A stretch of 31,494 bases of DNA. It comes from JASJBU01 sp039714735. GTDB lineage: Bacteria; Pseudomonadota; Gammaproteobacteria; Chromatiales; Chromatiaceae. Below, piece by piece: positions 13,604-22,046 of the stretch; positions within the stretch are counted from its first letter, which is position 1, and each line of letters begins with the position of its first letter. Location of the stretch: positions 1-31,494 of the forward strand of contig JBDLIT010000033.1 in assembly GCA_039714735.1 (NCBI GenBank). The letters are read 5' to 3'. A program made the position numbers and the translations under genes. The notes beneath the pieces were generated by a model. The model worked only from the letters and a program-made list of their open reading frames with translations. It was not told the DNA's origin and made no database searches.

Positions 13604-14635
13604 CTATTTCTTTAAATCCTCCACATACCAGCTCATGGCTTCCTCCAGTCCCGCGCCAATGCGGTGCGTCGGTTCGTAGCCGAGCAAGTCACGGGCCTTG
13701 GAGATATCTGCCAGTGAGTGTTTGACATCACCGGCGCGGAAATCGCGGTAGGTGGGTTTTACCCCCTCCAGGTGGGCGAAATCCTTGCTCAGAATCTCGC
13801 GAATCTGTTCATAGAGTTGGGTAAGGCTGGTCTGGTCGCTAACCGCCACATTGTACACCTGGTCGACGGCTGACGGGTTTTGCGTGGTCGCGGCCAGGAG
13901 ATTGGCCTGAACTGCATTGTCGATGTAGCAGAAATCACGACTGGTCGTCCCATCACCATTGATGAAGACCTCTTTATCATGGATCAGGGAGGCCACCCAT
14001 TTCGGAATCACCGCGGCATAGGCGCCATCCGGATCCTGGCGTCTGCCGAAGATGTTGAAATAGCGCAGCCCGATAGCCTTGAAGTCATAACAACGGGCGA
14101 AGACCTGCGCATACTGTTCGTTGACCAGTTTAGTGACCGCATAGGGCGATAGAGGGTTGCCGATTTTGTCTTCCTGTTTCGGTAGATCAGGATGGTCGCC
14201 ATAGGTGGAGCTTGAGGCAGCATAGACAAACTGTTTTACCTGGGCGTCTCTGGCGGCGACCAGCATATTCAGAAAGCCTGTGATGTTGTTGGCGTTGGTG
14301 TTGATCGGATCATCCAGGGAGCGCGGCACTGATCCAAGAGCAGCCTGATGCAGCACATAGTCAACGCCTGCACATGCCTTGGCGCAGTCATCCAGGTCGC
14401 GGATATCACCCTCGATGAAGGTGAAATTGTCCCACTGCTCGGTTGATACCTCGTATTGCACCTTATCGAAGTTATACCGGTGACCGGTGGAAAAATTATC
14501 CAGCCCTACTACCTTTTGGTTGAGATTCAAGAGGGTTTCCAGCAGGTTGGAACCAATGAAACCGGCCACTCCTGTCACCAACCAGGTTGATTGATTGGTG
14601 AGGAGTTGCTCTTTAAGTGTTTGGTAGCTAGTCAT
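13604..14635 (-). CDS. tviC: TviC/WbpP-type UDP-N-acetylhexosamine(uronate) 4-epimerase
   Basis: A 343-residue extended SDR epimerase with TGVAGFIG (21-28) and catalytic Y165/K169 in LSPYAVTK. Long stretches such as VLHQAALGSVPRSL (94-107) and NIFGRRQDPDGAYAAVIPKW are characteristic of TviC (Vi antigen) and WbpP. These enzymes epimerise C4 of UDP-GlcNAc or UDP-GlcNAcA, giving UDP-GalNAc or UDP-GalNAcA. The gene follows the tviB-like dehydrogenase after 27 bases, the same order as in Vi-type clusters, so UDP-GalNAcA is the likely product of the pair. Confidence 0.92.
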   Translation of the reverse strand: MTSYQTLKEQLLTNQSTWLVTGVAGFIGSNLLETLLNLNQKVVGLDNFSTGHRYNFDKVQYEVSTEQWDNFTFIEGDIRDLDDCAKACAGVDYVLHQAALGSVPRSLDDPINTNANNITGFLNMLVAARDAQVKQFVYAASSSTYGDHPDLPKQEDKIGNPLSPYAVTKLVNEQYAQVFARCYDFKAIGLRYFNIFGRRQDPDGAYAAVIPKWVASLIHDKEVFINGDGTTSRDFCYIDNAVQANLLAATTQNPSAVDQVYNVAVSDQTSLTQLYEQIREILSKDFAHLEGVKPTYRDFRAGDVKHSLADISKARDLLGYEPTHRIGAGLEEAMSWYVEDLKK

Positions 14636-14662
14636 TATCAGTCCATATTTTCAGGTTTGGCA

Positions 14663-15940
14663 TTAGAGTCGAAGGTCTACATCCGCAACGGGTAAAATAT
14701 TTTTTACATCGTACAGAACGCCATTTTCTCTACACAAAGCGCGAATTTTGCCGCTCCCCATTTCTGCAAACTGTCTGTGTGCAACCGCCAAGATGACTGC
14801 CTGGTATGCTCCCTCCTTGAGCTCATCGATGGGGGTCAGACCATATTCCTGTTCGGCCTCATCGGGGTTGACCCAAGGATCATAGACATCGACCGTCGCG
14901 CCATAATCCTGGAACTCTGAAACAATATCCACCACCCGGGTGTTTCTAAGATCTGGGCAGTTCTCCTTGAAGGTTAGTCCCAGTACCAGGACTTTGCTAT
15001 TGCTGGTGGCTATGCCTCGTTTCATCATTAATTTGACAGTAGAGTGAACCACATAGGCCCCCATGCTGTCGTTGAGTCGGCGTCCCGCCAGAATGATCTC
15101 CGGCTGATAACCGATGGATTGGGCCTTGTGGGTCAGGTAGTACGGGTCAACGCCGATGCAGTGACCACCGACCAGTCCGGGACGGAAGGGTAGAAAATTC
15201 CATTTGCTGCCTGCTGCCTCCAGCACCTCGAGGGTGTCGATACCCAGGCGATTGAAGATCAGCGCCAACTCGTTGATGAGTGCAATGTTGACATCTCGTT
15301 GGGTGTTTTCGATGACCTTTGCGGCCTCGGCCACCTTGATGCTGCTCGCCTTGTGGGTGCCGGCGGTAATCACGCTGCGGTAGAGTTGGTCGACGAAATC
15401 GGCGACCTCCGGGGTTGAACCTGAGGTGACTTTCTTGATCGTGACCAGACGGTGTTCCTTGTCCCCTGGATTGATTCGTTCCGGGCTGTAACCGACAAAA
15501 AAATCCTTGTTGAAGGTCAGACCTGAGTCCGCCTCGATGATTGGCACGCAGTCATCCTCAGTTGCACCGGGATAGACCGTGGATTCGAAGATGGCGACAT
15601 CACCTGTTTTGATCACTTTGCCCAAGACATGGCTGGCGCCGATCAAAGGTGCGAGGTCCGGTTGTTTGTGTTCATTGATGGGAGTCGGAACCGTTACGAT
15701 ATAGACGTTACAATCCTTGAGATCGTCAAGGTCACTGGTATAGGTGAGATGCGGCACCTGTTGTAACTCTTCCGGTTCGACCTCAAGGGAACTGTCACGC
15801 CCTTCCCTCAGTTCCATCACTCTTGCTTCATTGATATCCAGCCCTATCGTGGGATATTTCTTTCCAAATTCCACCGCCAGTGGCAGGCCGACATATCCGA
15901 GACCAATGACACCGATACGCGCCTTTGCTAGATCAAGCAT
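14663..15940 (-). CDS. tviB: TviB/WbpO-type UDP-N-acetylhexosamine 6-dehydrogenase
   Basis: A 425-residue nucleotide-sugar dehydrogenase. The N-terminal NAD domain has GVIGLGYVGLPLAVEFG (10-26); the catalytic cysteine is C261 in GLVGGHCIGVDPYYLTH; ENTQRDVNIALINELALIFNRLGID is the central helix. This subfamily oxidises UDP-GlcNAc (TviB) or UDP-GalNAc (WbpO) to the uronic acid with two NAD. It is the first gene of the minus-strand operon, preceded by a good sigma-70 promoter at 15981-16009. No glycosyltransferase, Wzx or Wzy is in the window, so the polymer that uses the sugar is made from another locus. Confidence 0.94.
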   Translation of the reverse strand: MLDLAKARIGVIGLGYVGLPLAVEFGKKYPTIGLDINEARVMELREGRDSSLEVEPEELQQVPHLTYTSDLDDLKDCNVYIVTVPTPINEHKQPDLAPLIGASHVLGKVIKTGDVAIFESTVYPGATEDDCVPIIEADSGLTFNKDFFVGYSPERINPGDKEHRLVTIKKVTSGSTPEVADFVDQLYRSVITAGTHKASSIKVAEAAKVIENTQRDVNIALINELALIFNRLGIDTLEVLEAAGSKWNFLPFRPGLVGGHCIGVDPYYLTHKAQSIGYQPEIILAGRRLNDSMGAYVVHSTVKLMMKRGIATSNSKVLVLGLTFKENCPDLRNTRVVDIVSEFQDYGATVDVYDPWVNPDEAEQEYGLTPIDELKEGAYQAVILAVAHRQFAEMGSGKIRALCRENGVLYDVKNILPVADVDLRL

Positions 15941-15980
15941 GTTGCATTCCCTATCTCTACTTTAAAGGTTTTATTGTTCT

Positions 15981-16009
15981 AAAATATTTGACGAGTTCCA
16001 ATCTGTAAA
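15981..16009 (-). promoter_or_regulatory. tviB: Sigma-70 promoter for the tviB-tviC-epimerase operon
   Basis: Read on the minus strand, TTTACA (16009-16004) and TATTTT (15986-15981) are separated by exactly 17 bases. Predicted transcription start is near 15975, giving a leader of about 35 bases before the tviB-like ATG at 15940. Confidence 0.5.
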
Positions 16010-16290
16010 GATATCAGCATCTTTCGTCTAGTGGATACGTCCTGATCGACTCTCAACGGAAAATCATGGCTGAAGAAGAAAACACGCAAATCATAGACAT
16101 AAGCTTGATATAATGCGAGATGAAGAAAGCATGATCTCAGGGTGACTGCTTTTCGTCTGGCGGCTGCCAAACGTACAATGGGCGATCCAACTTATTGAAA
16201 ACAAAAGATACATTACACTCTGATTATTCGTGTCAGGGGATGCATTTCCTGATTGATTAAATGTTTTTCTCGAGCGATAAAAAAACCGGA

Positions 16291-16319
16291 TTGACACTTT
16301 TCCACTCGGGATGCAGACT
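16291..16319 (+). promoter_or_regulatory. Possible promoter for the exported protein gene at 16374
   Basis: A consensus -35 hexamer TTGACA (16291-16296) is followed, 17 bases later, by a poor -10 (CAGACT, 16314-16319). A poor -10 with perfect -35 might mean an activator-dependent or alternative promoter. Tentative. Confidence 0.3.
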
Positions 16320-16373
16320 GCCACGGCGTAAATAAAAAACCATTTTATTAAAGAAACACTGGAGGTTAATCTC

Positions 16374-16898
16374 ATGAAAAGCACCAAAATACTATTATTG
16401 TCACTGCTGTGTATCCTATTCCTCAGTCCGTTGGGTAATGCGTACAGCAAGGACAAAGTGACTATCCAAGCCGAAATTCCATTTGACAGGCCACAGAGTG
16501 TTCCCGGCAACATCCGCGCCGAGTGTGAACTAGACAAGAAAATGCATGATTTCCTCATGGCCGAGTTCGAAAGGAACGATGTGGAAGTCGTAACCGTTGA
16601 AGATATCTCCAAAGCCAAGGGCAAGGTTTTGGATATGAAAATTGATAATCTCACTGGCTTTGGGGGCGGCGGATGGTCCGGTCCGAAGTATATGGAGATG
16701 TCAGGAAAACTCATCCAAAATGGCAAGAAAATCGGCAGTTTCACCGCGAGGGAACGCTCAATGGGCGGGGGCTTGAGGGGGTTTGCGTTCGGGGGGACAT
16801 GTAATATATTTCATGTGATCGAGGAAGCATTGGCCCAGGATATCGTTAACTGGGTTCTGGATGAACCTGAAATGGGGGCACGATTGGGAGGTTCGTAG
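16374..16898 (+). CDS. Uncharacterised exported protein (174 residues)
   Basis: I do not recognise the family with confidence. Residues 1-23 form a Sec signal peptide (MKSTKILLLSLLCILF core, NAYS before KD); no lipobox cysteine follows, so it is probably periplasmic. The mature protein has two cysteines (C51 in RAECELD, C143 in GGTCNIF) that could form a disulfide. Its Gly-rich stretches are FGGGGWSGPKY (96-106) and MGGGLRGFAFGGTC (130-143). KAKGKVLDMKIDNLTG followed by KLIQNGKKIGSFTARE resembles the beta-strand layout of small envelope proteins whose expression depends on assembly partners, but that is only a shape impression. GGAGG at 16361-16365 supports the start. It is monocistronic, ended by the terminator at 17009. 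Confidence 0.75.
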   Translation: MKSTKILLLSLLCILFLSPLGNAYSKDKVTIQAEIPFDRPQSVPGNIRAECELDKKMHDFLMAEFERNDVEVVTVEDISKAKGKVLDMKIDNLTGFGGGGWSGPKYMEMSGKLIQNGKKIGSFTARERSMGGGLRGFAFGGTCNIFHVIEEALAQDIVNWVLDEPEMGARLGGS

Positions 16899-17008
16899 TG
16901 GTCACCGATTGGGTGTCTTTGCTCGGAAACTAAGTTTCCAACCTATACATGGGGTTGGCGGATGACGTTTTAAGTATCTCTACACCAGGTAATCTTTTCT
17001 GACAGAGG

Positions 17009-17042
17009 AAACCACGCTTATTCAAGCGTGGTTTTCTTTTTT
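17009..17042 (+). terminator. Intrinsic terminator of the exported protein gene
   Basis: An 11-bp perfect stem (AAACCACGCTT 17009-17019, AAGCGTGGTTT 17024-17034) with a 4-base ATTC loop, followed by TCTTTTTT. It ends just 15 bases before the next start codon, so the radical SAM gene needs a promoter inside or past it, or relies on read-through. Confidence 0.93.
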
Positions 17043-17056
17043 AAACACGCTGTCCA

Positions 17057-18769
17057 ATGTCAAAATTCATTTCTGATGATCCGGCAATTGCCCTGATTGC
17101 ACTGCATGCTGGTTACAGCCACTCCACCCTGGCGCTGAACTCTATCGCGGCATACTCGGTCGAAGAAGCCTACTTTCCGAATATCCACATATTTGAATCA
17201 CTGGTTAACAAAAGCCAGCAGCAACTGCTGGAGCAACTGGTGGCGCTACGCCCCACGGTAATTGGTTTCTCCACCTATCTGTGGAATATCCAGGTCTGCC
17301 TGCATCTGGCGGGTCTGCTGGATCAACTCTTGCCCGAATGCTTGATTCTGCTTGGCGGACCGGAGGCAGGACCCAGAGGTGAGGAGATATTGGCGGAGTA
17401 TCCCGAGATCGATTTCGTCATCGATGGGGAGGGGGAGGCGGCCTTCCGCGACCTGCTGCGCTGGCGCCTCTACGCGAAAGGTGAACTCGGTCAGATCTCG
17501 GGTCTGATCTACAGAGCAGCAGGCAGGATCAAACAAAACCCGATACAGATCTTGCCGGTGGAGCAGATTCCCTCACCCGTCACCAGTGGCGCGATGGACT
17601 TCAGTAAACCGCTGGTCTACTGGGAGACCTCCCGGGGCTGTCCCTTCAAATGCACCTTCTGCACCAGCGCCACGGACCGCTTGCGCGCCTTTCCACTGGA
17701 ACGCATCGAGGCCGACATGAGCGTGCTCGAAGGGCTGCACAACAAGGTGATCAAGCTACTGGACCGCAGCTTCCATCTGGGTCGGGAGCGTACCTTGAAA
17801 CTGTTGCAGCGTTTCGCCGTTACTCCCGACGGTTTGCGTTTTCATCTGGAGCTCAATCCAGACCGGATCTCCCCGGAGGCCATGGAGGTCTTCCGCCAAG
17901 CCGCAGCGGGCAAGTTTCAGTTCGAGATTGGCCTGCAGACCCTGACTGAACCGGTCTTGGACATCATTGAGCGCCGCATGCAGATCCCCCTGGCGCTGGA
18001 TAATATCCGCCAGCTGGTGGAGATGGCGCGCCACCCGGTACATCTCGATCTGATTGTGGGTCTGCCCGGGGAGAGTGCCATCCACTGTCGGGACTCCCTC
18101 AACCGTGTCTTCAGGCTGCATGCGGAACATCTGCAACTTGGCACCCTTAAGTTGTTGCCTGGAACTCCTCTGCTCGAACAGGCCAATCAGCTGGGGTATC
18201 GATGGGACCACAGGCCTCCTTACGAGGTGATTTCCCATCCATTGCTCAGTTTTCAGGAGATTTCCCGCTTCAAACTCTATGCTGAGCTGCTGGAACGCTT
18301 GTGGAACAGCGGTTATCTGACTTCGACCCTGATGTGGCTGATCCCCAACCACTTTGACGATCGGGTGACCGATTTTTTTGATGCGCTCATGGATCGAGTG
18401 GGGGAGGGCATCGCGCGGGGCAATCTGCAACCCGACAGCCAGTTTCGATTAATCACCGAATTTCTGCTCTCCCACTTGAGAGAAGACCCGGTATTGTGCG
18501 AGTTACTGCTCTGGGATTACAGCCAGTTCAGTCTGGTCAACTCCAAGACCCCCGCATGGATAGCAGGACAATTGCACAAGAGCACCACCCTTCCGGTGGC
18601 GGGAAGTCGGCGCCGCCTGCCCGTGCTGGAACTCTCTGAGGTGGCGCTGAAGATCGTCAATCGGCGCCGCCTGGAACCCTTGCTGGTCGGTCACTACGCA
18701 GTCTGGCCAAGACAACACAAAAAGGGTAAACCGGTGGAGATCATACGGGTTGCTCAGTCTGAATCTTGA
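17057..18769 (+). CDS. B12-binding domain radical SAM protein (DUF4080-type)
   Basis: A 570-residue radical SAM enzyme. The N-terminal half (about 10-140) has a cobalamin-binding-like Rossmann domain (IALIALHAGYSHSTLALNS, VIGFSTYLWNI, ILLGGPEAGPRGEEIL, VIDGEGEAAF). It lacks the classical DxHxxG histidine motif, so cobalamin may bind base-on differently or not at all. The [4Fe-4S] motif is C195-x3-C199-x2-C202 (GCPFKCTFC). LELNPDRISPEAMEVF and FEIGLQTL follow as usual for the TIM barrel. The C-terminal 180 residues match the DUF4080 extension. Substrate is unknown. Its last 29 bases overlap the end of the convergent tmcA gene. Confidence 0.9.
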   Translation: MSKFISDDPAIALIALHAGYSHSTLALNSIAAYSVEEAYFPNIHIFESLVNKSQQQLLEQLVALRPTVIGFSTYLWNIQVCLHLAGLLDQLLPECLILLGGPEAGPRGEEILAEYPEIDFVIDGEGEAAFRDLLRWRLYAKGELGQISGLIYRAAGRIKQNPIQILPVEQIPSPVTSGAMDFSKPLVYWETSRGCPFKCTFCTSATDRLRAFPLERIEADMSVLEGLHNKVIKLLDRSFHLGRERTLKLLQRFAVTPDGLRFHLELNPDRISPEAMEVFRQAAAGKFQFEIGLQTLTEPVLDIIERRMQIPLALDNIRQLVEMARHPVHLDLIVGLPGESAIHCRDSLNRVFRLHAEHLQLGTLKLLPGTPLLEQANQLGYRWDHRPPYEVISHPLLSFQEISRFKLYAELLERLWNSGYLTSTLMWLIPNHFDDRVTDFFDALMDRVGEGIARGNLQPDSQFRLITEFLLSHLREDPVLCELLLWDYSQFSLVNSKTPAWIAGQLHKSTTLPVAGSRRRLPVLELSEVALKIVNRRRLEPLLVGHYAVWPRQHKKGKPVEIIRVAQSES

Positions 18770-20960
18770 CAGCGATCTCATAGGTGGCGCTATCTGCATA
18801 GTGCAGGACGAGCTGACCTATCACTTTACGCAGTAATTCTTCGACTGCTGCACGACCCGCCAGCTTGAATCTCTTCGCACAACTTGGCCAATCCCGGTTC
18901 TGCAGTACCTTCATCAATAACAGCTGGGCATCTGCAGGTTCGGGCTTTGATTCACCCAAGGCTCTGAGGGTCAGTTGTTCGATTGCCGGCAGGCTGATCT
19001 CATAACCCCGGTGCGCGAAAGCAAAACCAATCAGATCGAGCCAGTCGTATCTATCAGGTGGTTCCGGTTCAGATTGTGAAGTATGAGCGAGTAAGGCACA
19101 GGCCAGGCCGGGGTCCATGGTGTTCAAGGCATCGCCCAGGAGTCGATGAAGCTGTTGAGTGAAACGCTGCCGGGCAATGTCAAAGATCTGTGCTCCCACT
19201 GCCGTGATGGGGTGCAGCATGATGACCGATTGAGTACCACTGCTTGCACCCCGGCGCAGTCCCACTCGTACGGGTAGCAGCCGATGCTTGCTCCAGAACC
19301 TGAGCAGTTCAGGGGTGGCGCCAAAGCTGGCGCCCAAATAATCCAGAGTTGCGGTCTGCGAGTGGTGCAAAATCTCCTGCACCAGTCGACTTCCCAGTCC
19401 CCGCTGCTGTAACAGTGGGTGTACCGCAATACGCATGATTCTGGCGCCGTGCAGGCTGGCGCCGGCTTCCAGGCCAATATGGGCGGCAAGAGATTGAGCC
19501 AGTAGATGTCCCCGAGGACGTCGATAACCTGACCAAATGGCATGCGCGGTCGCTGGGTCGAAACCTCCTTCCTGGGCGACCAGGGCGGTGGCTAGGATAC
19601 GTCCCCGGTAGCGCAAACAGAACACCGTCAGATTGGGTCCATCCAGCAGATGGCGCAGATCGAACGGGGTGGTCCGGTAGTGGGCCAGCACCAACAAGCC
19701 AAACAGATCGGTCAGGTCCCGTTCATTCTTGACTAACCTCTCTCGGTCGAGGATCTCGAGTGTGCATCTGTCGGGTTGTGCACCAGCAATCAGATCATCC
19801 GGAGCCGGTGAGGCATTTAGGGCAAGGGCGGAGAACAACCATTTTTCCAGGGGGTCATCCGCCGCCCAGCGGATGGGGGTTTCCAGACGGACCTCACGCC
19901 AGTGTGGAAAACGCTGATCCAGCACCTGACGGAAACGCAGGGCGAAGCCTCTACCCGTGCCTTCATAGCCATGGATAGTGGTGGCAAAGGCAATGCGCGG
20001 ATAGTGATCCAGCAGCGCCTCCAGCAAGGGAGTCGGAATGGCCGCGGCTTCGTCCACCAGTAACAGATCGGCTGGCTGTGGATGTTGCAGCAGGTGATCG
20101 GGTGCATGATAGGTGATACTCGACTCACCCATGTGCAACGAACCCGGGGTTGTTTTTGCGACGCTGAGGCTGTGGGTTGCCTGTGCAAACAGAGATTGGG
20201 TGGATGCCTGCCGGGGTGCGGTGACCAGGATGTTTTTCCTACCTGAGCTGATCAGCCGGGCAGCGGCAATGCCCAGGGCGGAGGACTTGCCTCTGCCCCG
20301 GTCTGAGATCAGAACCACTGGCCGTTGCCGATGCCCCGTGACGACATGCACTACGGCGTCGACGGCTATCGCCTGATCCTCGGTGCGGCATACGGCATCA
20401 AATGGTTCTCGCGAAATTGCGGCCGAAACCTGTTCTGGTGGGCTGGGAACATCGCCTCCCTGCTCAAAACAGAAGATCGAGGAATCGTTCCTGATCAATC
20501 TGGAGAGCCGGCCCAGGAAACGTCCGGTGACATCAGAGGCGGTGGCGCCAGCGACAGCAATGCGTTCATGCTCCGGATCCGGATAGGCTGACCATTCTGA
20601 TAATTTGGGGGTCAGCAGGATCAGGATGCCTCCGCTTAATAAGGTTCCAGTCATCGCTCCGAAGGCATCCGGATCGAATCCTGTATAGGCATCGTAGACA
20701 AATGTCTCTGTTTCAGACCCCAGCAGTGACAGTGCATCAGCATTTGTCAGGCCGGAGAGACCCATCGGTGCGGAGTCACCCACCCAATATGGATTGGCGC
20801 ATGACAGGTGCGTCAACAGCTCCTTTGCTTGAGATATACACCAGGAATGCCCACCCGAAAGCACCAGCATTCTGCGTTGAAACCCGGCAGTCGCCTGTTT
20901 CCGCAGGGTTTTGGCCAACTTAATCAGTTGCTGAACCTGGAGTGGGAGGTCAACAGACAT
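18741..20960 (-). CDS. tmcA: TmcA, tRNA(Met) cytidine acetyltransferase
   Basis: TmcA makes N4-acetylcytidine at the wobble base of elongator tRNA-Met, using acetyl-CoA and ATP. With the start at ATG 20960 the protein has 739 residues. The N-terminal module begins QRRMLVLSGG; the helicase-like domain has Walker A GRGKS (222-226) and Walker B DEAAAIP (303-309); TTIHGYEGTGRGF follows. The GNAT acetyltransferase domain has RIAVHPLLQQRGLGSRL (509-525). A C-terminal tail of about 150 residues completes it. A TTG at 21050 would add 30 residues, but it lies on a consensus -35 element and the added segment is not family-like. Its 3' end overlaps the radical SAM gene on the other strand. Confidence 0.95.
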   Translation of the reverse strand: MSVDLPLQVQQLIKLAKTLRKQATAGFQRRMLVLSGGHSWCISQAKELLTHLSCANPYWVGDSAPMGLSGLTNADALSLLGSETETFVYDAYTGFDPDAFGAMTGTLLSGGILILLTPKLSEWSAYPDPEHERIAVAGATASDVTGRFLGRLSRLIRNDSSIFCFEQGGDVPSPPEQVSAAISREPFDAVCRTEDQAIAVDAVVHVVTGHRQRPVVLISDRGRGKSSALGIAAARLISSGRKNILVTAPRQASTQSLFAQATHSLSVAKTTPGSLHMGESSITYHAPDHLLQHPQPADLLLVDEAAAIPTPLLEALLDHYPRIAFATTIHGYEGTGRGFALRFRQVLDQRFPHWREVRLETPIRWAADDPLEKWLFSALALNASPAPDDLIAGAQPDRCTLEILDRERLVKNERDLTDLFGLLVLAHYRTTPFDLRHLLDGPNLTVFCLRYRGRILATALVAQEGGFDPATAHAIWSGYRRPRGHLLAQSLAAHIGLEAGASLHGARIMRIAVHPLLQQRGLGSRLVQEILHHSQTATLDYLGASFGATPELLRFWSKHRLLPVRVGLRRGASSGTQSVIMLHPITAVGAQIFDIARQRFTQQLHRLLGDALNTMDPGLACALLAHTSQSEPEPPDRYDWLDLIGFAFAHRGYEISLPAIEQLTLRALGESKPEPADAQLLLMKVLQNRDWPSCAKRFKLAGRAAVEELLRKVIGQLVLHYADSATYEIAVKIQTEQPV

Positions 20961-21023
20961 GGTAGCCGCTTGTCCTGTGTTTTGGTTTTGGCCAACAGGC
21001 GCCGTTTGCCCGTTGGTCCATGG

Positions 21024-21050
21024 AAAATAGTATGTAGCATATCCTGTCAA
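21024..21050 (-). promoter_or_regulatory. tmcA: Possible promoter for tmcA
   Basis: On the minus strand a perfect -35 TTGACA (21050-21045) is followed by TATTTT (21029-21024) with a short 15-base spacer. It would give a leader of about 55 bases to ATG 20960. The rest of the divergent gap up to 21179 has no clear promoter for the plus-strand operon. Confidence 0.4.
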
Positions 21051-21179
21051 TTGCTAAGCTAACAGGTGAGCAGCCATTTTTTTCTGGAAACCCCGGAAGG
21101 CAATGTAAAAAAAGGATAATCTCCATTTGTTAAGCCGCATCGATCCCTGATTCACAGTCATACCTTGAAGGTTATGTTT

Positions 21180-22046
21180 ATGCCGCGACTATTTCAAAGT
21201 TTATCATTCTGTTTGTTGGTGTTGGTGTCGAGCTATTGGCCACTGACAGTTGCGGCTGAGACCGCCAAGAAGACGATTATTCTGGCGGTTCACCCTTATC
21301 TTCCCTTCCAGGAACTGCATAAGCGCTACCAACCGTTGGCGAAATATTTAAGAGAAGTGCTGGATGCAACGGTCGTTGTGCGTATTGGTCGGGATTATGG
21401 CGAACACATTGCACATATCGGAATGGACAAGGTGGACATTGCCTATATGGGCCCCGCCACTTATGTGCGTCTGGTGGAGAAGTATGGTAAGAAGCCACTG
21501 CTGGCGCGCCTTGAAGTCAATGGCAAACCTGCATTTCATGGCTATCTGGTGACCAACTCAAACAGTGGAGTGAATGATATCCAGTCCCTGCGCGGCAAAC
21601 GCTTCGCATTTGGGGATCCGGCATCTACCATGAGCCACCTGGTTCCGCGGCATATGCTTATGGAGGCGGGTATGGATGTCGGTGATTTGATGGATTATCA
21701 ATTTCTCGGCAGCCACAAAAATGTGGCGTTGGCGGTCCTTTCGGAAGCCTTCGATGCAGGGGCTGTCAAGGAGGAAGTGATGGTGTCATACAGGAGTAGA
21801 GGGTTGAAGGCCATTGCCAGGAGCGCCCCTTTCTCTGAGCATCTGTTCGTGGCTCGTGCGGATGCTGAAGATGAGTTTGTCGATGTGGTTAGAAAAGCGC
21901 TCTATCAATTGTCAGAGTCACAGGAGGGACGCAGGATCCTGAATTCCATCAAATTTGGAGTAACCGGACTGGTGCCTGTTGAAGACTCCGATTACGACAA
22001 TCTGCGTGCTGTGCTCAAGCAGTTGAGTGAGCACGGCATAGAGTAA
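21180..22046 (+). CDS. PhnD-like periplasmic substrate-binding protein of a sensory operon
   Basis: A 288-residue PhnD/phosphonate-binding-like protein. A signal peptide (about 1-26, ending VAA before ET) is followed by IILAVHPYLPFQELHKRYQPLAKYL and then GRDYGEHIAHIGMDKVDIAYMGPATYVRL, QSLRGKRFAFGDPASTMSHLVPRHML and LGSHKNVALAVLSEAFDAGAV, all classical for the fold. No ABC permease or ATPase is near. Instead its stop overlaps the start of a histidine kinase by one base, so it is more likely the ligand-sensing partner of that kinase than a transporter part. ATG 21180 has GAAGG eight bases upstream; ATG 21174 is too close to it. The ligand is not deducible. Confidence 0.88.
   Translation: MPRLFQSLSFCLLVLVSSYWPLTVAAETAKKTIILAVHPYLPFQELHKRYQPLAKYLREVLDATVVVRIGRDYGEHIAHIGMDKVDIAYMGPATYVRLVEKYGKKPLLARLEVNGKPAFHGYLVTNSNSGVNDIQSLRGKRFAFGDPASTMSHLVPRHMLMEAGMDVGDLMDYQFLGSHKNVALAVLSEAFDAGAVKEEVMVSYRSRGLKAIARSAPFSEHLFVARADAEDEFVDVVRKALYQLSESQEGRRILNSIKFGVTGLVPVEDSDYDNLRAVLKQLSEHGIE

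Larger units (their letters stand above)
15941..16373. other. 433-bp divergent intergenic region
   Basis: Between the minus-strand sugar operon and the plus-strand exported protein gene. It contains the tviB-side promoter at 15981-16009 and a possible promoter for the other side at 16291-16319. The middle (about 16020-16280) shows no coding signal on the plus strand. A 217-codon minus-strand frame that begins inside the next gene crosses it but has no family features. No hairpin with a T-run was seen. Confidence 0.5.

Noticed and set aside
16091..16744. 217-codon minus-strand open frame
   Set aside because: It runs antisense through the exported protein gene, which has a strong ribosome site and signal peptide. 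Its translation is serine-rich with no family features.
20961..21050. TTG-initiated 30-residue extension of TmcA
   Set aside because: The TTG is the first part of a TTGACA -35 hexamer, and the added residues do not resemble the family N-terminus.
21180..22046. Phosphonate ABC transporter binding protein
   Set aside because: No permease or ATPase gene is adjacent, while the gene overlaps a histidine kinase start; a sensory role fits better.
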